A stretch of 64,000 bases of DNA from Corynebacterium fournieri (GTDB lineage Bacteria; Actinomycetota; Actinomycetes; Mycobacteriales; Mycobacteriaceae), in assembly GCF_030408775.1 (NCBI RefSeq), contig NZ_CP047210.1, positions 806,001 to 870,000 on the forward strand, read 5' to 3'. This document shows positions 45,165 to 55,965 of this stretch, in pieces. The notes under the pieces were generated by a model. The model saw nothing but the letters and a program-made list of their open reading frames with translations, did not search any database and was not told the DNA's origin. Position 1 is the first letter of the stretch, and the number at the start of each line of letters is the position of its first letter. The position numbers and the translations under genes are program-made.

Positions 45165-46237
45165 GCTGCGGAGCCTCCGGAGTTCGAGTTCGGATCCAGC
45201 GCGTCACGCAGGCCGTCTGCGATAAACGCCATGGACACGGTGAGCAGGGTCAGGATCAGGGCGGGGAAGTAGAACTGCCACGGTGCGGTAATCAGCGTCG
45301 ATGTACCGGTTTGCAGCAGGGTGCCGAGCGAGACGTCCGGCAGCTTCACACCGAGGCCCAGGAAGGACAGTGCGGTCTCCGACATGATGGTGGAGACGAT
45401 GCCCAGCATCAGTTGGATGATCAACAGCGAAGCGACGTTCGGCACCACGTGGCGCACGATGGTCTTTGGGCGGGAAACACCCATGAACTTCGCCGCGCGC
45501 ACATAGTCGTTTTCGCGGATGGACAGCGACAGCGACCAGATCACACGCGCTGAGTACATCCAGCCGAAGGCGATGAGCACCACGGTGAGCACCTTCCAAT
45601 CGCCGCCTGAGCCGGAAACCAGCAGGGCGATGATGAGGAAGGTGGGCACGGCAAGCAGGAAGTGGATGATGGCCAGGACGACCTTTTCCACGCTGCCGCC
45701 GTAAAGCGCCGCGCCTGCACCCACGATGGCGGAGATGATCGTGGTGGCGATCGACGCTGGGATCGCGATGGTCAGCGAGCGCCCGAGGCCGTGGACCACT
45801 TGGGCGAACAGGTCGTTGCCGGAGTCGGTGGTGCCGAACCAGTGCTCGGATGACGGGCCGACCGACAGGTTCAAAAAGTCGGGGTCTTGGTAGTTCCACG
45901 GGGTGAGGAACTTGCCAAAGACGGCGAGGAGGACAAGCAGGAAGAAGATGATCAGGCCGATGACTGCCGCCTTGTTGCGCATGAAGCGACGGTAGTAGAT
46001 CTTCGCCTTGCGGGTGGCCTTCATCGTCTGCTGGTCGTCGATGCTGTTGCCCTGTTTCGGGATGGGGCGGGGAGTGTTTTCCTCCTTGCTCATCACGCCG
46101 TCGGCTTGGCGGCCGGTCTCGGAGATGGCGGTGAGGTCGTTGAGCGGCATGTTCGCGTGCATGCCCAGGCTGGTGGAGCTGTGCGCGCGGGGGTCTTTGA
46201 GTTTGCGGGATGCGCCGCGTGAAGTGTTCGGTGCCAT
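45161..46237 (-). CDS. Oligopeptide ABC transporter, permease (DppC type)
   Basis: 358 residues. A long hydrophilic N-terminus (~85) precedes about six helices; the DppC-type first helix is AVIGLIIFFLLVLLAVFG and the EAA-like coupling loop reads YVRAAKFMGVSRPKTIVRHVVPN. Pairs with the DppB-type protein to form the channel. Twelve bases after the dppB-like stop. Confidence 0.93.
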   Translation of the reverse strand: MAPNTSRGASRKLKDPRAHSSTSLGMHANMPLNDLTAISETGRQADGVMSKEENTPRPIPKQGNSIDDQQTMKATRKAKIYYRRFMRNKAAVIGLIIFFLLVLLAVFGKFLTPWNYQDPDFLNLSVGPSSEHWFGTTDSGNDLFAQVVHGLGRSLTIAIPASIATTIISAIVGAGAALYGGSVEKVVLAIIHFLLAVPTFLIIALLVSGSGGDWKVLTVVLIAFGWMYSARVIWSLSLSIRENDYVRAAKFMGVSRPKTIVRHVVPNVASLLIIQLMLGIVSTIMSETALSFLGLGVKLPDVSLGTLLQTGTSTLITAPWQFYFPALILTLLTVSMAFIADGLRDALDPNSNSGGSAA

Positions 46238-46249
46238 GTTCGGTGCTCC

Positions 46250-47233
46250 TTAGCTCACGCGCACGCGCGGGTCGAGGGCGACGACGATGAGGTCGGCCAG
46301 GATGGCGGAGACGGCGGTCATGGCGGCGCCGAACGCAGCCACGACGACAACCCCGTGGACGTCGTTACGCGAAATTGTCTGGATGAAGTACTGGCCCATG
46401 CCCTGCCAGGCGAAGATGCGCTCGGTCATCACCGCGCCGGTGAAAATGCCGGGCACGGAGAACGCCACCGAGGTCGCCACGGGGATCAGCGAGGTGCGCA
46501 GTGCGTGACGACGAACGGCCTGCGCCTTGGTCAGACCCTTCGCCCGGGCCGTGCGCACGTAGTCGGCGTTTAAGTTGTCCAGTAGCAGCGTGCGCTGCAT
46601 GAAGTGGTAGCCGGCGTAGGAGATGATCAGCAGCGACAACGTGGGCAGCACCAGGTGCTGGGCGTAGTCCAGCATTTTTGGGCCGAAGCCCTCGATGCCC
46701 GGGGTGGACGCGCCGGTGACGTAGAAGATGCGCTTGCCGGTCCATTCGTTGATTTTCAGTCCGAGCCACACCACGGCGATGGACGCGACCACCACGTGGA
46801 TGTTCATGGTGATGATGGAGATGCCCTGCCACATGCGGTCGGCGCGCTTGTACTGGCGCGACGCGGTGTACACGCCCAGGGCGACACCGATGATGATGGA
46901 CAGCAAGGTCGCACCAAGCGTCAGCTGGGCGGAGACCCAAATGCGGTAGGAGACCTGTTCGTTCACAGAGTCGCCGAGAGGGGATTTTCCCCAGTCCCAG
47001 CGGGTGACTACGCCGGTCAGCCACGTCCACCAGCGCTCGATGAGTGGGGTGTTCGGGCTCAAGTTCAGCGGCTCGAGCAGTCGGTCGATCTGGTCGTCGG
47101 GCAGGGGAGGGCGCCGGCCGAAGTAGTTGGCGCGCGGGTCGAGGAAAAAACTGGCGAGGAAGTACGTCAGGTTGGTGGCCAGGAAAACGATCAGGCCCCA
47201 GCTCAGCGTTTTTCGGAGCAGGTATCGAAACAT
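46250..47233 (-). CDS. Oligopeptide ABC transporter, permease (DppB type)
   Basis: 327 residues, about six helices with the DppB N-terminus MFRYLLRKTLSWGLIVFLATN and the coupling loop YVRTARAKGLTKAQAVRRHALR. Separated from the binding-protein gene by 130 bases that contain a strong hairpin, which may lower its expression relative to the binding protein. Confidence 0.93.
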   Translation of the reverse strand: MFRYLLRKTLSWGLIVFLATNLTYFLASFFLDPRANYFGRRPPLPDDQIDRLLEPLNLSPNTPLIERWWTWLTGVVTRWDWGKSPLGDSVNEQVSYRIWVSAQLTLGATLLSIIIGVALGVYTASRQYKRADRMWQGISIITMNIHVVVASIAVVWLGLKINEWTGKRIFYVTGASTPGIEGFGPKMLDYAQHLVLPTLSLLIISYAGYHFMQRTLLLDNLNADYVRTARAKGLTKAQAVRRHALRTSLIPVATSVAFSVPGIFTGAVMTERIFAWQGMGQYFIQTISRNDVHGVVVVAAFGAAMTAVSAILADLIVVALDPRVRVS

Positions 47234-47293
47234 GTGGGTTCTCGGTTCCGGTGTCGACGGGTATGCAGGTTAAGGGCGGTAAACCAAGTGCCG

Positions 47294-47323
47294 AAGCCCG
47301 CCCAGCGTGTCGGCTGGGCGGGC
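47294..47323. terminator. Intra-operon hairpin
   Basis: Perfect 12-base stem AGCCCGCCCAGC / GCTGGGCGGGCT around GTGTCG, between the binding-protein and permease genes. No T run follows on the minus strand, so it is more likely a partial terminator or mRNA-stabilising structure than a full terminator. Confidence 0.55.
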
Positions 47324-47363
47324 TCGCACTCACTGCGGCTGTTTCACCAGGTTGTGAGCGGGG

Positions 47364-49067
47364 CTACTTGGCCCAGCCCACGTTTTCGATCGGCAGGACA
47401 GCAAAGGAGTTGGCGCCGTAGTTGGCCAGGCCCTTCTTCACAGCCACGATCTGGGGGCCGTTGGCGTAGGGCATGATGCCGTACTGGGCCAGAGCTTCCT
47501 TTTCCAGTTCGTTGGCGCGCTTGATCTGCTCGTCGGCGTCCGGGATCTGCTGCAGCTCCTCGATCTTCTTGTCCATCTCCGGGGTGCCGGTGCTGGACTT
47601 GTTCAGGTCGGAGTCGGAGGCGTAGGTCTGGCCGAAGTACGCCACACCGTACGGGTCGGAGGAGCTGAAGCCGGACATGAACAGGTCGAAGTCGCGCTCT
47701 GCGGTGACCTTGGAGAAGTCGGAGCTGGGGCGCTCTTCCACCTGCACGTCGACGCCGATGTTGCGCAGCATCGCCTGCAGTGCGGAGGTGGTTGCCTGCA
47801 CCATCGGGGAGTCGCCGAGGGTGACGTAGCGCACCGAGAGCGGGTTGGACTCGTCGTACCCCGCTTCCTTGAGCAGCTCCTTGGCCTTCTCCGGGTCGTA
47901 CTGTACAACCGCGCCGAAGTTGTCCTCGTAGCCTTCCTGAGTCTGGTACAGGGTGAACGAACCCGGCAGCTCCTCCGTGTAGCCGAGGCCCTGGAAGCGG
48001 ATGGCGGCGAGCTGCTCGCGGTCAATGCCGCGCATGATCGCCTCGCGCACCCTGATGTCGTCCAGGCCGGGAGCGGTGGAGTTGATGGTCATCAGGTAGT
48101 TCGACGGCTGCAGCGCGGTGCGGATTTCCACTGCGTCGCCCATCTCCTTGGCGGTGGCCAAACGGTCGCGGGTGCCGGCGCCGGTGGCGTCGACCTCGCC
48201 TGCGCGGAAGGCGTTGAGGGACGCCTGGTCCTCCATCTGGCGGTAGCTGATCTTGTCCAGCTTCGGCTTTTCGCCCCACCAGTTTTCGTTGGGCACGAAC
48301 GAGGCGGTGCCGGATTCGAAGTCGACGTTTTCCACCTTGAACGGGCCTGCGCCCCACTCGGGGTGGACCTGCTTGAGGTAGGCGTTCATGAACGTGTCGG
48401 CGTCTTTGACCTGCGGGGGCACGAGGGTGTCGAAGAGACCTTCCCACCAAGGATAGGCCTGCTTGAAGGTCACCACTGCCTGCTTTGCGTCCGCACCCTG
48501 GGTGACGGATTCGATCAGCTCGTAGCCGTCGGTGGAGTTGACCTGCACTTCCGGATTGGTGCCGTTGTTGAACTTCCAGGTGTTTTCGTAGGCGGTCCAG
48601 TCGAGCGGAGTCCCGTCGTTGTACTTGGCCTCCGGGTTGATCGTGTAGGTGACTACGGTCTTACCGTCGACGTCCTCGCTTTTCACGTCGGTCAGGTACG
48701 CCGGGTTCGGGTGGTAGGTGCCGTCGCCGTCGGAGAGGGACATCTGCGGGTTGTATTTGCTCCACAGCGTGCGGGTGTAGAGGTTCATGTTCGCGTGGAA
48801 GACGTTTTGCTGTTCTGCGATCTCGGTGATCGCGAGTGTGAGCTCGCCACCGTCTTGGATCTGGTCGCGCTCGAGCGGGTTGTAGTCGCCAGCGGCGTTG
48901 ACCTGGAGCTGCTCGCCGTCGCCGGATTTCTCCGACTTGCTGTTGGCGGTTTCTTGGCCGCTCCCTGCCCCTGTGCTTTCAGAGTTGCCGTCCGAGGAGC
49001 AGGAGGCGAGTACGAGGGAGAGGGAGGACAAGCCGGCGAGAGCCGCGACGCGGAGGCGTTTGCTCAT
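47364..49067 (-). CDS. Oligopeptide ABC transporter, substrate-binding lipoprotein
   Basis: 567 residues from ATG 49067. Lipobox LASC (Cys23), acidic Ser/Glu linker, then an SBP_bac_5 domain (about 80-560) with the typical DGTPLDWTAYENTWKF and PSNYLMTINSTAPGLDDIRVREAI segments. Binds peptides, or another SBP_bac_5 ligand, outside the membrane. A GlxR-like site lies 164 bases upstream; the first gene of a four-gene operon. Confidence 0.93.
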   Translation of the reverse strand: MSKRLRVAALAGLSSLSLVLASCSSDGNSESTGAGSGQETANSKSEKSGDGEQLQVNAAGDYNPLERDQIQDGGELTLAITEIAEQQNVFHANMNLYTRTLWSKYNPQMSLSDGDGTYHPNPAYLTDVKSEDVDGKTVVTYTINPEAKYNDGTPLDWTAYENTWKFNNGTNPEVQVNSTDGYELIESVTQGADAKQAVVTFKQAYPWWEGLFDTLVPPQVKDADTFMNAYLKQVHPEWGAGPFKVENVDFESGTASFVPNENWWGEKPKLDKISYRQMEDQASLNAFRAGEVDATGAGTRDRLATAKEMGDAVEIRTALQPSNYLMTINSTAPGLDDIRVREAIMRGIDREQLAAIRFQGLGYTEELPGSFTLYQTQEGYEDNFGAVVQYDPEKAKELLKEAGYDESNPLSVRYVTLGDSPMVQATTSALQAMLRNIGVDVQVEERPSSDFSKVTAERDFDLFMSGFSSSDPYGVAYFGQTYASDSDLNKSSTGTPEMDKKIEELQQIPDADEQIKRANELEKEALAQYGIMPYANGPQIVAVKKGLANYGANSFAVLPIENVGWAK

Positions 49068-49399
49068 GGTCAGGTTCCTTTCGTAGGTCGTCCGTCCGCA
49101 GATGCTTTGCGACGGTTGCCCAAGGCGGGCACTGGTGCCGGCGGAATGTTCCGGCGTCTCCTGCACACTGCTCGGTTAACGCGATTCGGTAAACACGACG
49201 TGAATCAGGTTGAGCACAACTTACCGCACGTGTCATGTAGTTCACATTGCTTTGGCAAAGTATTTTGCGTTTTATGCGAAGAATTTTTCAACCGAAGTGG
49301 CGCAGATTGGAAAGTCTGCATGTAGTGGTGGGTGAACGACCACAACCGCTATAGCTATCAAACTATAGGTAAAAATGAATTTTATTCTTGCAAAGTAAA
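49068..49399. other. AT-rich intergenic regulatory region
   Basis: About 330 bases with no supported gene. It holds the promoter region of the oligopeptide operon, the GlxR-like site, and near 49350-49372 a palindromic cluster CTATAGCTAT...CTATAG. The sequence is far more AT-rich than its surroundings. No open reading frame with a ribosome-binding site was found here. Confidence 0.5.
49231..49246. promoter_or_regulatory. GlxR (CRP-type) site
   Basis: TGTCATGTAGTTCACA matches the corynebacterial GlxR consensus TGTGANNTANNTCACA at all but one fixed position. It lies upstream of the oligopeptide-binding lipoprotein gene and would tie the transporter to cAMP/carbon status. Confidence 0.55.
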
Positions 49400-49430
49400 A
49401 ACCCCACCCGACGGAAGTGCGGGTGGGGTT
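49400..49430. terminator. Rho-independent terminator after DUF402 gene
   Basis: 11-base perfect stem AACCCCACCCG / CGGGTGGGGTT with a nine-base loop; on the minus strand it is followed by TTTTAC. It closes the DUF402 transcript (stop at 49444). Confidence 0.8.
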
Positions 49431-49443
49431 AACGCGAGGTGAA

Positions 49444-49980
49444 TTAGCCGACGGGGGTGAGCTCCACTTCGTCCGCCCATGTCAGTTCGATGCCCTGAGC
49501 GCGCAGCCATTCCATCGCGTCGTCGCCGTGGCGGGTGATGCCCTCGACGGCGGCCAGCGTGACGTCGATAGTCATTTCTGCTTCTTCGGCCGAGATGTAG
49601 CCCGCTGAGGTGGCGGCGGCGAGCTCGTCGATGTCCAGCACGTCGATCGGGTTGCCGGTCAGCGAGACGAGGTCGACGTAGAGGTCGCGGGTGTGCCAGA
49701 CCTCCCCGTCGACGTCGATGTCCGCGACGTCGAAGTAGAAGTCCTGTTTGCGCTCCGATCCCTCCCGGAAGTGGAAGATGTTGGCGCGCAGTCCCAGCTG
49801 GGGTAGCAGCCAGCTTTCCAAGTATCCGAACTCGGGGTGGTCTGCGCCGCGGCCCATGTACAGGCCGAAGTCGGTGACGCGGAAGGTGTCCACCTCGCGC
49901 AAGAATCCTTTGGGGTCGGTGTTGATGCGGGCTGCGGTGTCGAACGTCTCCTGCTTGACGGGGTGCAGATCGGCGGCCAT
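49444..49980 (-). CDS. DUF402 domain protein
   Basis: 178 residues. Matches the DUF402 (FomD-like/nucleoside phosphatase-type) family: VDTFRVTDFGLYMGRG, KQDFYFDVADIDVDGEVWHTRDLYVDLVS (split), then EEAEMTIDVTLAAVEGI. Family members hydrolyse nucleotide phosphoester bonds; the substrate here is unknown. ATG 49980, three bases after the stop of the upstream secreted-protein gene. Confidence 0.82.
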   Translation of the reverse strand: MAADLHPVKQETFDTAARINTDPKGFLREVDTFRVTDFGLYMGRGADHPEFGYLESWLLPQLGLRANIFHFREGSERKQDFYFDVADIDVDGEVWHTRDLYVDLVSLTGNPIDVLDIDELAAATSAGYISAEEAEMTIDVTLAAVEGITRHGDDAMEWLRAQGIELTWADEVELTPVG

Positions 49981-49983
49981 GGG

Positions 49984-50679
49984 TTACCTCACGTCTATAG
50001 ATGCGGCGGTCGGTGCGAACGGGCAGACCTTGTCCACGGTGCGCACGCTGCCGTCGACAACTGCCAGGACCCGCCCGGAGCCTGTGTCTGCGGTGGCGGA
50101 CAAGGTGGCCGGTCCTGTGGGGTTTATCCCGTTGTTGCCCAATGGTGTTACGCCGGTTTGCAGGTTGGTCAGGTTGATCCAGTAAACCTTCATCTCTCCC
50201 TGGTCCTGTGCGGCGGCTGGGGTGCCCAAGGCGGTGAAGACGAACGTGGTTTGCCCCGCGCCCGCACCCGGGGCGGGCGCTTGCGCAGGTCCTGGCACTG
50301 CAATGGCGGAGGCGGTTGAGTGCAGCCCCTCGCCGATGCAGTTGCCGGAGACGGTGGGCCAATAAAACTGTGTGAACTGGGGTGCGTTTTCCGGCAGGGG
50401 AGGCCCGCCGAGTTCTCCGGTGCCGGCGAAGAACTGCACGGCGGTGCGCAGCGCGTTGCCCACCTGCTGCGGCACATAGGGCTGGTCGGCGAACGCGTTG
50501 ACGCGCGCAACGGCCTGCGGCGTGGGGCGGCCGAGCGGGTCTACTAGAGACGACTGGGCGTGGGCAGTTTGCTTTGCGACGCCTCCGGCCACCACCAAAC
50601 CGGCAGCGCAGACCGCCGCAACGGTGGCGCGAGCGAAAGATCGATAGTTGTGCACTTGCGCCACATTAGTCACATCCAT
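49984..50679 (-). CDS. Secreted protein, Rv1157c-like
   Basis: 231 residues. A short N-terminal stretch (MDVTNVAQVHNYRSFARA) precedes a signal helix (TVAAVCAAGLVVAGGVAKQTAHAQ) and an extracellular domain with GNCIGEGLHSTASAIAVPGP and an Ala/Pro/Gly-rich insert. It resembles the conserved Rv1157c-type secreted proteins found upstream of typA. I chose ATG 50679 since the signal peptide begins soon after; the frame open to 50841 overlaps the typA promoter region. Function unknown. Confidence 0.7.
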   Translation of the reverse strand: MDVTNVAQVHNYRSFARATVAAVCAAGLVVAGGVAKQTAHAQSSLVDPLGRPTPQAVARVNAFADQPYVPQQVGNALRTAVQFFAGTGELGGPPLPENAPQFTQFYWPTVSGNCIGEGLHSTASAIAVPGPAQAPAPGAGAGQTTFVFTALGTPAAAQDQGEMKVYWINLTNLQTGVTPLGNNGINPTGPATLSATADTGSGRVLAVVDGSVRTVDKVCPFAPTAASIDVR

Positions 50680-50860
50680 AACAACGTCAAGCGGAACTGG
50701 CGTTTTGCTGTGTGAATTTTGGCTGAATTGGCAGCCGAACTTCGTTGACGCCGTCGTCGAGCCACGCGCCACGCTCAGCGGGTGACGAGATAGTGCGAAC
50801 TGGCTGGGCGGGGAGTATCGTTTAGGCGTTCTTTCCGCCAACCCTCAAAGGATCTGTCGA

Positions 50861-52777
<1,917 letters not shown>

Positions 52778-52788
52778 CCTGTTCTTTC

Positions 52789-54435
52789 ATGCACCAGAGG
52801 AGAACGCGTCGCCCAGTTATGCATGCTGCGGCGGCGCTTTCTGCGCTGTGCCTCGTTTCCTCGTGCGCGGCCGACCCCGGCCCGCCGCCGCTGGTGGAGC
52901 CGGAAGATCGGCCTGCAGAAGCGTCGCAGGAGACGGAAACCACCTCCTCCAGCGCCGAGGAACCAGACCAGCAGTCGGACAGACCCCAAGCGCAGGTGGG
53001 CATCGACCCAATCCGTGCCGGTTTTAACCCGCATTTGATCGGCGACGAGTCCGCCGCTGTCCGCGGCATCGCCGATCTTGTGCTGCCCAGCGCATTTACC
53101 CCCGACGGCGTAAAGGATCCCAACTTGCTTGACGGTGCGTCTGTGCTGGCGACTTCGCCAGACGCGTTCACCGTGCGTTACGTGATTGCGAACAACGCGC
53201 AGTGGTCCGACGGCACCCCGATCACCGGCGCCGATTTCGCCTATTTGTGGCGCGGCATGACCCAGACGCCCGGTGTTGTGGACCCGGCTGCCTACCGTGC
53301 GGTGTCCGACGTGCGCGTCAGCGGGCCCGGCGGCAAAGTCGTAGACGTTGATTTCGCGCAGCCGGTGGGGGATTGGCGCGTGTTGTTCCGGCACCTGTTG
53401 CCGTCGCATCTTCTCGCGGCGGACGCGGCTGATTTCGCTTATGCGCTGCGCAACACGGTGCCAGCGTCTGCGGGACGGTACTTGGTGCGCACTGTGGACC
53501 GTGCGCACGGAACGGTCACGCTGAACCGCAATGACAGGTTTTGGGGGCCGGATCCGGCGCCGATCGACATCCTCACCCTTGCTGCGACCCGCGAGACGAC
53601 GCAGGTGGCGGATCAATTGCGCAGCGGCCAGCTCGCTTTCGTGGATATGGCGCCGCAGGACACTACCGCGGATGTGCTCGGTCTCATTCCGGGGGCGCAA
53701 ACGCGCGTGTTTCCAGGCGCTCGCACGCTCGGCGTCACGATGTCGGCCACGAGCGGGTTGAACGCGCAGGCGCGCGCAGAGGTGCGTTCGCTTGTCGACG
53801 TCCCCCTGCTCGCCCACATCGCTGCCCGCCGCAGCACCCACGTGGACGCTGCCTCGCCGACCGCCCCCGGTTCGTTGGCGCTGCTGCACGCGCTCGCCGC
53901 GGAGGGCAGGGTGCTGCGGGTCGCTGCGGATGCCGCCGATCCGTCGGCGTCTGCTGCCGCGCGTTCCCTTGTGGATTTGCTCGACGCGGCTGGCGTGCCT
54001 GCCAAAGTGGTGGCCAATGAGTTGCCGGCCGTCGCCGGTGGTGGGCTGCCGGCGGGGGAGGTGGACCTTGTGGTGCATTGGCGTGACGACGGCGATTCCG
54101 CCGCCACCTTGGCCAGCCGCATCGCGTGCCCGCCTGAGAAGGCGCTCGCCGGCAATCTTTCCGGCTTGTGCTCTGTCGCGGGCGACGACATCGCGCGGCG
54201 CATACTTTCCGGCGAAATACCGCCGGCACTCGCCGCCGAGCGCGTCGCGGAGATCGAGGACCGCGAGGTGCTGTGGGTGCCGATTTTGCGCGAGACCCGT
54301 CTCGCGGCGACCGCAGGCGGCGTGCGCGGCCCGGGCGCGCCGGTTGACGCGTGGCCCGGCGGGCTGTCGTCGGCTGGCGGGTGGAAGCTGGCCGATACAG
54401 TGGGGCGTCGATCAACGATTCAGGAGGTTCAATGA
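52789..54435 (+). CDS. lpqW: LpqW-like lipoprotein (SBP_bac_5 fold)
   Basis: 548 residues. Lipoprotein signal with lipobox VSSC (Cys26), a Glu/Ser-rich linker, and an SBP_bac_5-like domain (about 70-540; VRYVIANNAQWSDGTPITGADFAYLW, split). No transport genes adjoin. Position between typA and mshB matches LpqW of mycobacteria and corynebacteria, which controls the balance of phosphatidylinositol mannosides and lipomannan/lipoarabinomannan. The last four bases overlap mshB (ATGA). Confidence 0.85.
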   Translation: MHQRRTRRPVMHAAAALSALCLVSSCAADPGPPPLVEPEDRPAEASQETETTSSSAEEPDQQSDRPQAQVGIDPIRAGFNPHLIGDESAAVRGIADLVLPSAFTPDGVKDPNLLDGASVLATSPDAFTVRYVIANNAQWSDGTPITGADFAYLWRGMTQTPGVVDPAAYRAVSDVRVSGPGGKVVDVDFAQPVGDWRVLFRHLLPSHLLAADAADFAYALRNTVPASAGRYLVRTVDRAHGTVTLNRNDRFWGPDPAPIDILTLAATRETTQVADQLRSGQLAFVDMAPQDTTADVLGLIPGAQTRVFPGARTLGVTMSATSGLNAQARAEVRSLVDVPLLAHIAARRSTHVDAASPTAPGSLALLHALAAEGRVLRVAADAADPSASAAARSLVDLLDAAGVPAKVVANELPAVAGGGLPAGEVDLVVHWRDDGDSAATLASRIACPPEKALAGNLSGLCSVAGDDIARRILSGEIPPALAAERVAEIEDREVLWVPILRETRLAATAGGVRGPGAPVDAWPGGLSSAGGWKLADTVGRRSTIQEVQ

Positions 54436-55304
54436 CCGCTCGAGACCTTTCCGGCTACCGCGTGGTGGCCGTGCACGCACACCCGGACGACGAGGCGATA
54501 ACCACCGGTGGCGCCATCGCGGACCTTGCCGCCCGTGGCGCCGACGTGCTGGTGGTCACCTGCACCCTCGGCGAAGAAGGTGAGGTCATCGGCGAGCCGT
54601 ATCAGCACCTCGTGGTGGACGAGGCTGACCAGCTGGGCGGTTTCCGCATCCAGGAGTTGCAGCGCTCCTTGGCGGCGTTGGGCGCGCGAGGGCAGTTCCT
54701 CGGCGGCGCCGGCTGCTACCGCGATTCCGGCATGGCGGGCTCGCCCGCGAGCCGTAACCCACGGGCGTTTGTGAATTCGGGTGAGGGGGCCGTCGAAAAG
54801 CTTGCCGCGATCTTTGCACAGGAACGGCCGCACCTCGTGCTCACCTACGGCCCTGACGGCGGTTACGGCCACCCAGACCACATCCGCGCGCACGAGATCA
54901 CGCATGCCGCGGCACAGCGGGTGGAGATTCCGCGCGTCCTGTGGGCGGTGCGTCTCGCCGAGGAGACAGCGGCGCTCATGCCCGAACAGGTACCGGACAG
55001 CTGGCGTTTGCCCGAAGACGGCGAGCTCGACGGTGTGGAGTCGTCTGACGCCGCCATTGCACTCGACGAGCGCGCCTACAGTGCCAAGGTCGAGGCCATG
55101 CGCGCGCACGCCACCCAGTTGTGGATCGCGGACGGGCGCACCACCGACGTCAATCCGCACGCCGCGCTCGCTGCCGGGCCGGTGGTCTACTACGCACTGT
55201 CCAACCTCATCGTCCAGCCCATCCAACGCGTGGAGCACTACCAGCTTGGCGCGGGGCTTCCGCTTGACGACGCAGCTTCGCTCTTAAGCGGGATCGCGCG
55301 ATGA
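54432..55304 (+). CDS. mshB: Mycothiol biosynthesis GlcNAc-Ins deacetylase
   Basis: 290 residues, LmbE/PIG-L fold. MshB removes the acetyl group from GlcNAc-inositol, the second committed step to mycothiol. Zinc ligands are visible as AHPDDE (His17, Asp20) and the second site GHPDH (His147, His150). GAGGTT precedes ATG 54432. Translationally coupled with lpqW and, by a four-base overlap, with the following small membrane gene. Confidence 0.95.
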   Translation: MTARDLSGYRVVAVHAHPDDEAITTGGAIADLAARGADVLVVTCTLGEEGEVIGEPYQHLVVDEADQLGGFRIQELQRSLAALGARGQFLGGAGCYRDSGMAGSPASRNPRAFVNSGEGAVEKLAAIFAQERPHLVLTYGPDGGYGHPDHIRAHEITHAAAQRVEIPRVLWAVRLAEETAALMPEQVPDSWRLPEDGELDGVESSDAAIALDERAYSAKVEAMRAHATQLWIADGRTTDVNPHAALAAGPVVYYALSNLIVQPIQRVEHYQLGAGLPLDDAASLLSGIAR

Positions 55305-55624
55305 GCCACCCCGTCGTGCGCGACGACTTCTCCCGCGGCGAGGCCGTCGCCGGACTGGTCTGGCTCAGCATCGGTGCCGCCGTATCCCTGTTGCTGGAGG
55401 TGGTCTACCTCAACTGGTTCTGGGTTGTCGCGGCGCTGCTGTTTAACGCCGTGCTGACGAAAACCGCGCGGCTATGGTCCCAACGCCACGCACTTCTCCC
55501 GCTGGGGGTGTGGGCGGTAGCGTTTTTGGTTTCACTTGCGGTGCTGCCGCCAACCGGCTGGTCACTCGCGTTGTTGTTTGCCGGTGTAGCGGGTGGCGTT
55601 TGGCCCCTTATCCGCGCGAAGTGA
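55301..55624 (+). CDS. Small conserved membrane protein downstream of mshB
   Basis: 107 residues with about four hydrophobic helices ([34 protein letters not shown] and two more). The position equals that of the Rv1171/DUF6113-type proteins after mshB. Overlaps mshB by four bases. Function unknown. Confidence 0.75.
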   Translation: MSHPVVRDDFSRGEAVAGLVWLSIGAAVSLLLEVVYLNWFWVVAALLFNAVLTKTARLWSQRHALLPLGVWAVAFLVSLAVLPPTGWSLALLFAGVAGGVWPLIRAK

Positions 55625-55637
55625 CATACTGTGTGCC

Positions 55638-55961
55638 ATGACTTACGTGATTGCTCAACCGTGCGTCGATGTCATGGACCGCGGCTGCGTTGAAGAGTGC
55701 CCCGTCGACTGCATCTACGAGGGCAAGCGCATGCTCTACATCCACCCCGACGAGTGCGTCGACTGCGGCGCCTGCGAACCGGCTTGCCCGGTCGAGGCTA
55801 TCTTCTACGAGGACGACACTCCCGACGAGTGGAGCGAGTACTACGACGCCAATGTCGGCTTCTTCGACGAGCTCGGCTCCCCGGGCGGCGCCGCCAAGAC
55901 CGGCCCGCAGGACTTCGACCACCCGTTTGTGGCCGCTTTGCCGCCGCAGAACCAGGACTAG
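55638..55961 (+). CDS. fdxC: 7Fe ferredoxin
   Basis: 107 residues. Cysteine positions fit a [3Fe-4S][4Fe-4S] ferredoxin: Cys9, Cys17 and Cys50 for the 3Fe cluster, Cys21, Cys40, Cys43 and Cys46 for the 4Fe cluster, and Cys25 free, as in Azotobacter FdI. An acidic C-terminal extension ([14 protein letters not shown]) is typical of actinobacterial FdxC. TGACATACT upstream may be its promoter. Carries electrons for cytochromes P450 or other reductases. Confidence 0.94.
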   Translation: MTYVIAQPCVDVMDRGCVEECPVDCIYEGKRMLYIHPDECVDCGACEPACPVEAIFYEDDTPDEWSEYYDANVGFFDELGSPGGAAKTGPQDFDHPFVAALPPQNQD

Positions 55962-55965
55962 GCCG

